Assembly (NCBI GenBank): GCA_029781855.1
Contig: JAKOVX010000012.1
Location: forward strand, 62,001 to 126,000
DNA from: Acidobacteriota bacterium
GTDB taxonomy: Bacteria; Acidobacteriota; Blastocatellia; Pyrinomonadales; Pyrinomonadaceae
Direction of reading: 5' to 3'
DNA length: 64,000 bases
Shown: in pieces, positions 1 to 8,294 of the stretch
How the letters are laid out: the number at the start of each line of letters is the position of its first letter
How positions within the stretch are numbered: the first letter of the stretch is position 1
Program-made: the position numbers and the translations under genes
The notes under the pieces: model-generated
The model's database searches: none
The model's input: the letters and a program-made list of their open reading frames with translations, nothing else
Told to the model about the DNA's origin: nothing

Positions 1-51
1 AAAAAGGTCCAACAACTCTTGCGGATATTCGTCTGCCGTTTTGCGTTCCAT
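1..51 (-). CDS. N-terminus of a gene running off the left edge
   Basis: Reading the minus strand, an ATG at 51 opens 17 codons (MERKTADEYPQELLDLF) that stay open to the window edge. A near-perfect Shine-Dalgarno sequence, GGAGGAAGT, lies directly upstream at 52-60, which is why this is called a real start. The gene is divergent from the large secreted protein at 281. The product cannot be identified from 17 residues. Starts of this kind precede Tat-type signal regions in some dienelactone hydrolase-family proteins, but that is a weak recollection and not evidence. Confidence 0.6.
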   Translation of the reverse strand, partial: MERKTADEYPQELLDLF

Positions 52-280
52 ACTTCCTCCGTTTTTTTAAAAAGCATACGTGACTTGGCTGCAGTGTTCA
101 ATATGGAACGGGAAAGTTCACCGAAACTTGTCTTGGCGAAAACAAATTTCTACTTCGTCTCGTATGAAACCGGGCCATTCACTTATTTTTCTTCTCGCAT
201 GTGATATGTTTGGCTTTTCGAGTTCCAGATCCTGGAAGATGGTTGATATTCGCATTCCTAAAATCGAGGTTGATTTCCAA

Positions 281-3200
281 ATGAAGATGAATTTGCGCAT
301 TCCTTTTTTTGTTGTTTTCCTGGTGTTCACGGTGTTCGCCTCAGCGTCTTACGCTCAAACAAATAACGACCTTTTCGCCGGCCTTCGCTGGCGTAATATC
401 GGCCCGTTTCACGGCGGGCGCATCTCGGCGGTGACCGGAGCTATCGGCCAGCCGGGCGTTTACTACGTCGGGGCCCCGGAGGGCGGCGTCTGGAAAACCA
501 CGAGCGCCGGCGTGACATGGTTCCCGATCTTCGACCAGTTCCAAAACGTCGACAGCATCGGCGCGGTTCAGGTCGCACCATCCGACCCGAACATTGTCTA
601 CGTCGGCACCGGAGACTCGGTAGCCGGTTCGAGCGGCGACGGAATGTATAAGTCGACCGACGCCGGCAAGACCTGGACTCACATCGGCCTCGAGGAAACG
701 ACGAAGATAAACAAAATGGTCGTCGACCCGAAAGATCCGAACATCGTTATCGTTTCTACGCAGGGCGACGCCAAGCATACCGGCCAGGGCATATATCGCA
801 CGACGGACGGCGGCAAGACCTGGGAAAACACCCTTCGGCCCGAGAACGCCAACGGCACTCGCGACGTCGAGTTTGCATTCGATGTGCCCGGTGTAGTGTT
901 CGCTACGTCGCAGGGCGGAGGCGGTTTTGGTTTTGGCGGTGGTGCACCGCAGGGCCCGAACGGAACTGCACTCTACAAATCGACCGACGAAGGCAAAACG
1001 TGGAGCAAGGTCACGACTCTGCCGCCGTACTTTGGCCGCATCAGCGTCGCGGTCGCGATGCACACCAATGGCCAACGTGTTTATGTCATTGGCAATCCGC
1101 CTGAGGGAAAGCCGTCCGGCCTTTATCGCTCGGACGATCAGGGAGCGACCTGGCAGCACATGGCGATCGGTGATTCGCGTGTCGGCAACGGGCAGGGGAA
1201 TTACAGCTCAGGTGTTTGGGTGGACTCGCAGGACCCGGACATTCTCTACACGATCAGCACGTACGTCTCAAAATCGACCGACGGCGGTAAAACCTTCAAT
1301 GTTTATAAGGGTGCTCCCGGCGGCGAAGATCCTCAAGTTGGCTGGATCGATCCGACCAACGGCCATCGGATACTGCTCGGATTTGACCAGGGCCCGGCGG
1401 TCACGCTCGACAACGGCGTAACCTGGAGCGGTTATTATCAAATACCGATCGCTCAGCTCTATAAGGTCTCTACCGACACACGATATCCATATTGGGTGCT
1501 CGGATCGCAGCAGGACACGGGAGCCGTAATGACCCGCAGCCGCGGCGACCTCGGGCAGATCACCAGCCTCGATTGGTACCCGCTGCAGTCGTCTGAATTC
1601 GGAACCGCCGTGCCCGACCCGCTCAAGCCTACGACCGTTTATGGCGTCGGTTACGGCCTCGGCCAGGGCAACGGCATGACGAAGATCGATATCGAGACCG
1701 GTCAGTGGGGCAACGTCGCTCCGAACTTTGGCACCGACCGCAACCTTTACGTTGAAGGCCGCGATCTCTGGAAACGCTTCGATACCGCGTTCGATCCAAA
1801 GGCGCTTTACGCCGGTTACAATTGCCTGCTCGTCACGCGTGACGGCGCCGAGACGTGGAAACCGTTCAGCCCCGATCTCACAACGCCAAAAGATCAGCCG
1901 CTTGTCCCCTGCGGCGTAGTGCCCGAGACGGCTCCGGCCGCGGCCCCGGGCGGCGGACGGCCCGCTCCTCGCGGATCGATCTCGGATTTCGCTCTCTCGA
2001 CCGTGAAAAAAGGCGTCGTCTGGACGGGAAGCAACACCGGACAGATCTACAATACGATGGACGGCGGTAAGACGTGGAACAACGTAACGAATTTCACCGA
2101 CCTGCCGGCGAACTCGAATTTCGTCACTGTCGAGGCAGGTCATAGCGACGTAAACACCGCGTACGTGGTCGCGAACATCGGCTTCGGCCGCGGCGGCCCG
2201 ACCGAAGACCAGCACCTCGTCTATCGCACGCACGACGGCGGCAAAACCTGGACCAAGATCGTCAACGGCCTGCCCGTAGACGAACGCACCGGCAGCCAGG
2301 TGCACGTCATACGCGAGGATCCCAAGCAGAAAGGCCTGCTCTTCGCCGGCACCGAAACGACCGTTTACGTCTCGTTCGACGACGGCGACCATTGGCAGTC
2401 GCTGCGGCAGAACCTGCCGAGTACGTCGATCCGCGACATGGTCTTTCACACAAATGACAACATGAACGACCTCGTCATCTGTACGTACGGGCGCGGATTT
2501 TGGGTGCTCGACGACATGAGCCCTCTGCGTGAGGTCGCCGCCAAGGCTCAAGCCATAGCGTCGGCCCCGGCGTATCTCTTCAAACCCGGCGATGCGATCC
2601 GTTCGCGCGAGAATGGTAATTGGGACCAACCGATGAATCCCGAGATACCGCACGCGCAAAATCCACCGTTCGGTGCTCTGATCTACTACCACCTCAGCAA
2701 GAAACCGGCCGGTGAGATAAGATTGGAGGTCTTTGACTCGGCGAACAAGCGAATCCGGACGATCACCAGCACTCTGCCACCGATGTACGAGAAGCCGCCG
2801 TATCCCGATTACTGGCTGATGTCGTCGGAGGATCGTGCTCTTTCGACCAATGTTGGTACCAATCGCGTCAACTGGAACCTCCGTTACGACGATCCGCCGG
2901 CATACAATCCTGACATCAACAACCAGATGAATGCCGCTCCGAATCAGGTCACGCCGGCACCGCACGGGCCGCTCGTTTTGCCCGGCACATACACGCTCAA
3001 ACTGATCGTGGACGGCAAGACCTATACGCAAACGGTGGTGGTACACAACGACCCGCGAATCGGTGAGGGTCCTGCGATCATGTCCGCTTTGACCGCACAG
3101 AATAAACTCGCATTGATGGCGTGGGAAGGAATGAAGGAAAGCTACGACGGCAACGAAGAAGTCACGGCCGTTCGCGAACAGCTTGCGAAGGTCACGGCGG

Positions 3201-3616
3201 GTTCGCCTCCGGCGGATGTCGCAACGGCAGCGGCTGCGCTCGAAACCAAGCTTGCGACCTTCGGCGGCGCGATCCAACGCGGCGGACGTGGATTCGGATT
3301 CGGCGGGCCGGCGCGCACGCCGGGCAGCGTTCTGTCGTTCAGTCTGATCAACGGAACGTTCAACACCGTACTCGGCCCGATCTCACAGAACGGCATCGAC
3401 ATGCCGCCGACCAAGGCGGCGATCGATACCTGGGAATCCGGCTGCAAGGAGTACACCTTGACCGCGAATGCGTGGAACGCCGCGCTTGCCGCCGACCTCG
3501 CGGACTTTAACAAGCTACTTGCAAAGAACAGCCTTACGCCTTTGCGGTTGCCATCATCGGCCCTCAGCGTGCCGTCGTCCTGCACCTACGTCTGGCCGAC
3601 CGCCGGACGAAAGTGA
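281..3616 (+). CDS. Secreted sortilin/VPS10-like Asp-box (BNR) repeat protein
   Basis: This 1111-residue exported protein belongs to the WD40/YVTN/BNR-repeat (VPS10, 'glycosyl hydrolase'-labelled) group common in Acidobacteria and Bacteroidetes. Residues 1-26 form a signal peptide ending ASAYAQ-like (SASYAQ). At least nine Asp boxes of the form S/T-x-D-x-G-x-T-W follow, for example STDAGKTW, TTDGGKTW, SDDQGATW and THDGGKTW, which indicates one or two beta-propellers. From about residue 810 an Ig-like FlgD-type segment (EIRLEVFD) begins, followed by a helical C-terminus. Glycine-rich loops (GGGGFGFGGG) interrupt the propeller. The start at 281 is chosen because the signal peptide begins there; the frame is open further upstream. 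Binding or hydrolysis of an extracellular polymer is possible, but no catalytic residue can be assigned. A terminator follows at 3660. Confidence 0.88.
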   Translation: MKMNLRIPFFVVFLVFTVFASASYAQTNNDLFAGLRWRNIGPFHGGRISAVTGAIGQPGVYYVGAPEGGVWKTTSAGVTWFPIFDQFQNVDSIGAVQVAPSDPNIVYVGTGDSVAGSSGDGMYKSTDAGKTWTHIGLEETTKINKMVVDPKDPNIVIVSTQGDAKHTGQGIYRTTDGGKTWENTLRPENANGTRDVEFAFDVPGVVFATSQGGGGFGFGGGAPQGPNGTALYKSTDEGKTWSKVTTLPPYFGRISVAVAMHTNGQRVYVIGNPPEGKPSGLYRSDDQGATWQHMAIGDSRVGNGQGNYSSGVWVDSQDPDILYTISTYVSKSTDGGKTFNVYKGAPGGEDPQVGWIDPTNGHRILLGFDQGPAVTLDNGVTWSGYYQIPIAQLYKVSTDTRYPYWVLGSQQDTGAVMTRSRGDLGQITSLDWYPLQSSEFGTAVPDPLKPTTVYGVGYGLGQGNGMTKIDIETGQWGNVAPNFGTDRNLYVEGRDLWKRFDTAFDPKALYAGYNCLLVTRDGAETWKPFSPDLTTPKDQPLVPCGVVPETAPAAAPGGGRPAPRGSISDFALSTVKKGVVWTGSNTGQIYNTMDGGKTWNNVTNFTDLPANSNFVTVEAGHSDVNTAYVVANIGFGRGGPTEDQHLVYRTHDGGKTWTKIVNGLPVDERTGSQVHVIREDPKQKGLLFAGTETTVYVSFDDGDHWQSLRQNLPSTSIRDMVFHTNDNMNDLVICTYGRGFWVLDDMSPLREVAAKAQAIASAPAYLFKPGDAIRSRENGNWDQPMNPEIPHAQNPPFGALIYYHLSKKPAGEIRLEVFDSANKRIRTITSTLPPMYEKPPYPDYWLMSSEDRALSTNVGTNRVNWNLRYDDPPAYNPDINNQMNAAPNQVTPAPHGPLVLPGTYTLKLIVDGKTYTQTVVVHNDPRIGEGPAIMSALTAQNKLALMAWEGMKESYDGNEEVTAVREQLAKVTAGSPPADVATAAAALETKLATFGGAIQRGGRGFGFGGPARTPGSVLSFSLINGTFNTVLGPISQNGIDMPPTKAAIDTWESGCKEYTLTANAWNAALAADLADFNKLLAKNSLTPLRLPSSALSVPSSCTYVWPTAGRK

Positions 3617-3659
3617 ACCGGTGGACGTATGAAGTAGCGTCAATGATAGGTACAGTGAT

Positions 3660-3685
3660 AAGGCGGGCTACGGCCCGCCTTTGTT
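3660..3685 (+). terminator. Rho-independent terminator after the Asp-box protein
   Basis: The stem AAGGCGGGC pairs perfectly with GCCCGCCTT around a TACG loop, and TTGTTT follows. It sits 44 bases after the stop codon at 3616. Confidence 0.85.
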
Positions 3686-3856
3686 TGGATGGAGTCTCAC
3701 TTTTGTTCCGGGACCCAATTCCGTGTTCCGGTGGAACAAAATGCATGCAGAACGTTAACTATTGTCACATATGTGTCTGACAATAGACATCTTACAGCAG
3801 CCAACAACATGTTTCACTGGCGGAATATTTCGTCGGTCCTCTGATAAGATGCCAGG

Positions 3857-4258
3857 TTAATTGCCCTTTGGCTTATCGGCCTTTGCACGTTTGGCACTCC
3901 AGGCATCACCCTGGCCGCTGTCGCCGAATGTGACGTCGCCGCTGATCTCGTCGCCTTTGACCGAGCCGACGAAATACAGCGTCAGGTCGTTGCCATTATA
4001 GTTGACGGTGTAGGAAAACGTGATCTTATCGCCTTTGACGGTACCCGTGATCGGCAGGTCTCCGGAATCGCGTTTTGCAGTGCCGCTGAGCTTTTCGCCG
4101 TCAACGGTAAAAACGAGCTTGAAATTCCGCGTTCCGCCGGGCGTATTCATCGCCGCGTCCCATTCACCCGCGATCGACGTGGTCTGAGCCGAAGCCAAAC
4201 CGGCACCGACGACCAGCAGTCCGAAGCCAAAGATTGTAAGCAATAATTTCTTTTTCAT
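3857..4258 (-). CDS. Small secreted beta-rich protein of unknown function
   Basis: This 133-residue protein has a clear signal peptide (MKKKLLLTIFGFGLLVVGAG, cleavage after ASAQ, about residue 25). The rest alternates short beta-strands with Gly/Asp turns (GEKLSGTAKR, VKGDEISGDVTF), as in small lipocalin-like or beta-barrel proteins, and ends in a Lys-rich tail. A strong Shine-Dalgarno sequence (AAGGAGATCAT) precedes the ATG. Similar secreted proteins are frequent in Acidobacteria, where they carry no function. It is divergent from the polysaccharide deacetylase gene; 117 bases separate the two starts. No catalytic motif is visible. Confidence 0.8.
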   Translation of the reverse strand: MKKKLLLTIFGFGLLVVGAGLASAQTTSIAGEWDAAMNTPGGTRNFKLVFTVDGEKLSGTAKRDSGDLPITGTVKGDKITFSYTVNYNGNDLTLYFVGSVKGDEISGDVTFGDSGQGDAWSAKRAKADKPKGN

Positions 4259-4375
4259 ATGATCTCCTTTTATCCGACATAATAACCGCTAACATTGGGC
4301 AAACGCTACTCGCCGCAGGCCATTAACACCGGGGCTTTTGCCTTTGACCCTTCAAACGTCGATAATCGCCTCATT

Positions 4376-5326
4376 ATGAAACGAATCTGTCCGGTTGTCG
4401 CTCTCCTCGTGATCTTCGTCGTAAACTCATTCGCCCAATGGACTCCGCGCGACCGTAACCTCAGCGTCGAGATGCTGTTTCCCGGCGGCAGATCCAGGGC
4501 GTTGATCCTCAGCTTCGACGACGGTTTTGCCGAGGACCGGCAACTCATCGGCCTGCTGAACAAATACAAGCTCAAAGGAACGTTTCACTTGAACACAGGT
4601 AAGTTCGGGACGCCCGGCTACATCACCGCTTCGGACGTCGCGACGGTCTACCAGGGCCACGAGGTTTCCTGCCACGGTTACAACCACATCGGGCTCAAAG
4701 GGCTCTCGGACACCGACCTGATTTATGAGATCGGCGAGAACCGCCGTGAACTCGAGCAATTATCCGGTAAGGTTGTCCGCGGGATGGCGTACCCCTTCGG
4801 CAGCTATGATGAGCGCTCGCTCGCGACGCTTCGCGGTCTCGGCATCGAGTACGCCCGTACGGTGAACGACACGTACGCATTCGGCCTACCGTCAAACTTT
4901 CTCCTCTGGAACCCAAGCGCGCACATGTTCGGGCAGATCGACTACAACGGAAATACCGACGTACTCGACATGACAGAGTACGCCAAATTCACAAAGCTGA
5001 CCGACGATTTTCTCGCATCGAAAGGCCTCGCACTCTACTATGTCTGGGGCCATAGCTGGGAATATAAGAAGAAATGGACGTACGTCGAGGATTTTCTGAA
5101 ACGTGTTTCAAACCGGGACGACATCGTAAATCTTACAAACATCGAAATGGTCGATTACCTCAACGCATACAATGATCTCAGGATCTCGGCGGATAAAACC
5201 ACGCTTTATAACCCGAGTGCCGTCGACGTATTTATCAGGATCACAAACCTTAACGCCGGTGCCGAACCGCGATCAACCGTCCTCGAAATAAAACCAGGTG
5301 CAACTCAAAAGCTGTCAGATCACTGA
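4376..5326 (+). CDS. Polysaccharide deacetylase (NodB-homology, CE4 type)
   Basis: This 316-residue exported enzyme probably removes acetyl groups from an N-acetylated cell-wall or extracellular polysaccharide, in the periplasm or at the surface. Residues 1-21 are a signal peptide ending SFA-Q. NodB motif 1 is SFDDGF at 46-51 with the catalytic/metal Asp pair at 48-49. Motif 2 is HGYNH at 100-104, giving the two zinc-binding histidines. A third conserved block, GMAYPFGSYDE, follows near residue 140. The C-terminal 60 residues look like an added beta domain. The start at 4376 is preferred over an upstream in-frame ATG at 4295 because the signal peptide begins there. It is monocistronic and divergent from the small secreted protein. 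Confidence 0.9.
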   Translation: MKRICPVVALLVIFVVNSFAQWTPRDRNLSVEMLFPGGRSRALILSFDDGFAEDRQLIGLLNKYKLKGTFHLNTGKFGTPGYITASDVATVYQGHEVSCHGYNHIGLKGLSDTDLIYEIGENRRELEQLSGKVVRGMAYPFGSYDERSLATLRGLGIEYARTVNDTYAFGLPSNFLLWNPSAHMFGQIDYNGNTDVLDMTEYAKFTKLTDDFLASKGLALYYVWGHSWEYKKKWTYVEDFLKRVSNRDDIVNLTNIEMVDYLNAYNDLRISADKTTLYNPSAVDVFIRITNLNAGAEPRSTVLEIKPGATQKLSDH

Positions 5327-5370
5327 CTAGATCTACATATTCCCGGATTCGTTGCTTTCCGCCGGAACAA

Positions 5371-5634
5371 GTGATATTGTCCGCTCGGAGATACGGAATA
5401 GAGAACATCACCGAGATACAATGCCAGTGGGACCATTGCGACGCACTGGCGGCGATGCATGTGCGTTTTGGTTTTCGGCTGTTTCCGGGCGTTGACGGGC
5501 CATGCGGCCGGGCTATCACGCCGATGGAGGACCATTACGACCTCTGCGAAGCTCACGCCCGGGAATCCCTTGAACACTACGAGGACGTTCTGGTCTGCAA
5601 ACTTGGGGAGTGCCCTATTCACTGCGGCGGCTGA
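5371..5634 (+). CDS. Small Cys/His-rich protein, possible zinc ribbon
   Basis: This 87-residue frame opens with GTG at 5371. It contains paired metal-ligand-like residues: C-x4-C (CQWDHC), then CGR, DLCEAHARE and finally CKLGECPIHC. This spacing resembles small zinc-ribbon proteins in which C-x(3-4)-C is followed by C-x2-H. No homologue is recognised and no good Shine-Dalgarno is present, so the start is uncertain. It lies between the deacetylase and infA (opposite strand). Competing minus-strand frames here have no protein-like character. Confidence 0.5.
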   Translation: MILSARRYGIENITEIQCQWDHCDALAAMHVRFGFRLFPGVDGPCGRAITPMEDHYDLCEAHARESLEHYEDVLVCKLGECPIHCGG

Positions 5635-5723
5635 AACGATAAGGCCGCAAACGACAAGTTAGAGCGCAAATCATTCAATTTGCGGACTACTCGCAGTTCA
5701 CGGCCAAAGTTTTCGTTGATTCC

Positions 5724-5942
5724 CTACTTGTGGCGGTACGTGATGCGGCCCTTAGTAAGATCGTACGGCGACAACTCTATATCAACGCGGTCGCCCATCA
5801 GGATACGGATGCGGTTTCTACGCATACGGCCTGAGATCGTCGCCAATACCATGTGATCGGTATCGTTCAGCTGAACCTTAAAAAATGCGTTCGGCTGTTT
5901 ATCTACAACGACTCCAGCCATTTCGATCAATTCTTCTTTCAT
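5724..5942 (-). CDS. infA: Translation initiation factor IF-1
   Basis: This 72-residue protein is the full length of bacterial IF-1, an OB-fold protein that binds the 30S A site during initiation. The signatures [18 protein letters not shown] and [17 protein letters not shown] match the family closely. The N-terminus ([23 protein letters not shown]) is slightly divergent but aligns without gaps. It stands alone here and is not in a ribosomal protein operon. No strong Shine-Dalgarno is visible before the ATG. Confidence 0.97.
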   Translation of the reverse strand: MKEELIEMAGVVVDKQPNAFFKVQLNDTDHMVLATISGRMRRNRIRILMGDRVDIELSPYDLTKGRITYRHK

Positions 5943-6031
5943 CCCGTATATTTTACAACAATTTACTCGAATCAGCTAAACGTGAGCTGCTGTTCTTTAC
6001 TAGCGGCGGCGGCATAAGTAAGATAATTTGA

Positions 6032-6439
6032 ATGAACGAACCCGAATTGATGACCGAGGCCGACATCCACGCCTTTGGAGTCGAAATAGTCTACAAGCAA
6101 CTCCAGGAAGCTGACTGGATAGTCGAATCTGCCGACGTCTATGCCGACCGCACCACCCATCCGCAGATAGTCGCTCATAAGGACAGTGAGATCGGATTCT
6201 TTGTCGTGCGAACCGATATTTACCCTGCCCGCGGCCGTATCGAGGGTGAAGACGTTTTTCAGACGCTCGTCCGTCACGCTAATGCCCACGGCGCGAATTG
6301 CTATTTCGCCAGCGTCAGCATTGCCAATTCCGAGGGCAAAACCGAAGAAGAAATGGCCGTACCGGTAAGGGGTGTCGCCTACCACGTTGCTTTCGACGGC
6401 TTGGTAAAAATGGCCCTCCCTGAGGAATCCGCTTCATGA
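6032..6439 (+). CDS. Conserved-looking hypothetical protein, coupled to a channel gene
   Basis: This 135-residue cytoplasmic protein has no signal peptide or membrane segment and no recognised family. It has a regular alpha/beta composition with the block ANCYFASVSIANSEGKTEEEM near residues 90-110. The stop overlaps the ATG of the TMEM175-like gene (ATGA at 6436-6439), which implies translational coupling. There is no Shine-Dalgarno sequence. A -10-like TAAGAT at 6019-6024 lies seven bases before the ATG, so a leaderless transcript is possible. The antisense frame 5972-6385 is judged a shadow. Confidence 0.7.
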   Translation: MNEPELMTEADIHAFGVEIVYKQLQEADWIVESADVYADRTTHPQIVAHKDSEIGFFVVRTDIYPARGRIEGEDVFQTLVRHANAHGANCYFASVSIANSEGKTEEEMAVPVRGVAYHVAFDGLVKMALPEESAS

Positions 6440-7014
6440 ACACCACTCGTCTCGAAGCGTTTTCCGACGCCGTCATCGCGATCGTAATGACGATAATGGT
6501 GCTCGAACTCAAGGTGCCTCACGGAACCGACCTCGCATCGCTGCGACCCGTTTTGCCTACCTTCCTCGGATATTTGCTGAGCTTCGTGTATCTCGGGATC
6601 TACTGGAATAACCACCATCACATGCTGCACGCGACGCGCAAAGTGAACGGCGGTATTCTGTGGGCAAATCTTAATCTTCTTTTTTGGCTCTCGCTTTTCC
6701 CGTTCGCTACCGCGTGGGTCGGGGAAAATCATATAGAATCGACGCCGGTTGCCATTTACGGTTGCGTTTTGCTGATGGCAGCGATCTCGTATACGATCCT
6801 GCAAACCGCGATCGTCAAACACGATTCCCACGCCAACGCCCTGCTTGCCGACGCGATCGGCTCCGACCTTAAGGGAAAGGTCTCACTGGCATTCTACGCA
6901 GCGTCAATACCGATCGCATTTCTGAGCTCCTGGATCTCGATCGGATTATTCGTCCTGGTCGCGCTGATCTGGCTGATCCCCGATCCGCGGATCGAAAAGA
7001 AACTCAGCGAGTGA
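6436..7014 (+). CDS. TMEM175-family (DUF1211) membrane protein, putative K+ channel
   Basis: This 192-residue protein has about six hydrophobic segments. Its N-terminus, RLEAFSDAVIAIVMTIMVLE, carries the RxxxFSDA hallmark of TMEM175 pore helices. The second conserved stretch (YLGIYWNNHHHMLH) is also typical. Bacterial members with one 6-TM repeat are known to form tetrameric, potassium-permeable leak channels in the inner membrane. It overlaps the preceding gene by four bases, so the two are probably made together. A short charged tail (RIEKKLSE) ends the protein. Confidence 0.88.
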   Translation: MNTTRLEAFSDAVIAIVMTIMVLELKVPHGTDLASLRPVLPTFLGYLLSFVYLGIYWNNHHHMLHATRKVNGGILWANLNLLFWLSLFPFATAWVGENHIESTPVAIYGCVLLMAAISYTILQTAIVKHDSHANALLADAIGSDLKGKVSLAFYAASIPIAFLSSWISIGLFVLVALIWLIPDPRIEKKLSE

Positions 7015-7072
7015 CCATAACGGACCGGCCCTTCAGAACCGATCCTTGTGCCAAAGTCAACGGGGGGCCCGG

Positions 7073-7351
7073 CTATTCAGCCGACGAGCCCTTACCCATG
7101 AACATCCTGTAAAGCAGCAGGAGAATGATCGCACCGAGAATGGACATTATCCATCCGGCCGTATAGTTCGAGCTTGTGAACGGTATCAGGCGATGAAGGA
7201 TCGTTCCGACGAACGCACCTGCAATTCCAAGTATTGCTGTCATAAGCCAGCCCATCGCTCCCGGAGGAAAATTCTCTTTTCCCGGAAGGATCAGTCTCGC
7301 GATCATTCCAACGATAAGGCCAGCAATTAGTTGATAGATAATTCCAAACAT
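7073..7351 (-). CDS. GlsB/YeaQ/YmgE-family stress membrane protein
   Basis: This 92-residue protein has three hydrophobic helices with many small residues (LIAGLIVGMIARLILPGKE, GWLMTAILGIAGAFVG, IMSILGAIILLLLY). The G-x-I-A-R-L-I-x-P-G-K motif is diagnostic of the transglycosylase-associated/GlsB family. Members are inner-membrane proteins often induced by stress; their molecular role is unknown. A good Shine-Dalgarno (AAGGAGAAAAC) precedes the ATG. It is convergent with the TMEM175-like gene. Confidence 0.92.
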   Translation of the reverse strand: MFGIIYQLIAGLIVGMIARLILPGKENFPPGAMGWLMTAILGIAGAFVGTILHRLIPFTSSNYTAGWIMSILGAIILLLLYRMFMGKGSSAE

Positions 7352-7472
7352 AGTTTTCTCCTTAAACTGACATTGACCGAATTTTCCGAATGCCTAATTA
7401 GTACTACAGTTCAGTTCTTACAACAAACGAGTCATCATAATCTCAAATACGCCGCAACGCACACCAATGTTC

Positions 7473-8273
7473 CTAGTAAGGTCTCGTAACCGGCTGGGGA
7501 GATAGGCGAATACCGTCGAACTCGGCAGTGATCGCATCCGCCGTGTTGCATCCGACGACGCCCGCCAGTACCGTGTCGCCGTAATCTGTTGAGACATCCT
7601 CGATCAACCGCCATTCACTGTTCTCGTCCTCACGCCAGAACGCCGAGAAAACGTTCAGCCGTCGCGTGAACTTAAGATCCACCTCTGTTGAGATCGTCGG
7701 AGTGTCGATCGGCGAAGCAAGCGACGCGTAATCGGGTCCCTTTCGAACGTCAAGGCGAATCCCGCTGCCTCCGCCATCGACGCCGCCGAAAGCGCGTTCG
7801 AGCCGAATGTAATTATCTCCGTCTAGGTATATCAGCAAACCGGCGCCCTGATAATCCTGTCGCGGATCGAATTTTATGTGTGCCTCGATCTGAAAATCGC
7901 CGTCCACGGCTTTCACGAGCCTCGGCGCCGAGGTGTTTTTTTCATAGAGGTCCTTTCCGGTCGGGATCGTCACCTTTAGGGTCGCGTCCTTGAATTGGTG
8001 CGGCGACGGTGCGACTTGGCTGTCGGGGTCGAGCCACTGCCACCCTTCAGGGACATTGCCCCCGGTAAATCGAACATTTTGAGCCTTTTCTACCTTGGCC
8101 CCTTTCGGCATCGTTTCATTTGGCGCCGGTGAAACGGCAGGTGACGGCTTGGCAGGTTCGACCATTCTAGGCGTAGCCGGTCTTTTTACGTTATTCGTGT
8201 TCGTGCCGCTCGGAGCGGAACCGCAACCCGCCGACATCGCTGCAACAATACCGACAATGATCAACCTTTTCAT
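7473..8273 (-). CDS. DUF1349 (concanavalin-A-like) lipoprotein
   Basis: This 266-residue lipoprotein has a signal peptide with the lipobox MSAGC near residues 13-17, then a Pro/Thr/Asn-rich linker to about residue 60. The remaining 200 residues resemble the DUF1349 / 'regulation of enolase protein 1' fold: WQWLDPDSQ, GAGLLIYLDGDNYIRLER and AFWREDENSEWRLIED. These domains have a concanavalin-A-like jelly roll and are thought to bind glycans, though this is unproven here. The gene begins 21 bases after the ABC permease stop on the same strand, so it is probably the third gene of that operon. Confidence 0.82.
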   Translation of the reverse strand: MKRLIIVGIVAAMSAGCGSAPSGTNTNNVKRPATPRMVEPAKPSPAVSPAPNETMPKGAKVEKAQNVRFTGGNVPEGWQWLDPDSQVAPSPHQFKDATLKVTIPTGKDLYEKNTSAPRLVKAVDGDFQIEAHIKFDPRQDYQGAGLLIYLDGDNYIRLERAFGGVDGGGSGIRLDVRKGPDYASLASPIDTPTISTEVDLKFTRRLNVFSAFWREDENSEWRLIEDVSTDYGDTVLAGVVGCNTADAITAEFDGIRLSPQPVTRPY

Positions 8274-8294
8274 AGAATTACGCCGATGCTTCGT

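Noticed and set aside
1268..3277. 669-codon minus-strand frame opposite the Asp-box protein
   Set aside because: Arg/Val-rich shadow of a GC-rich coding strand; no domain, no ribosome site; the plus strand has clear Asp boxes.
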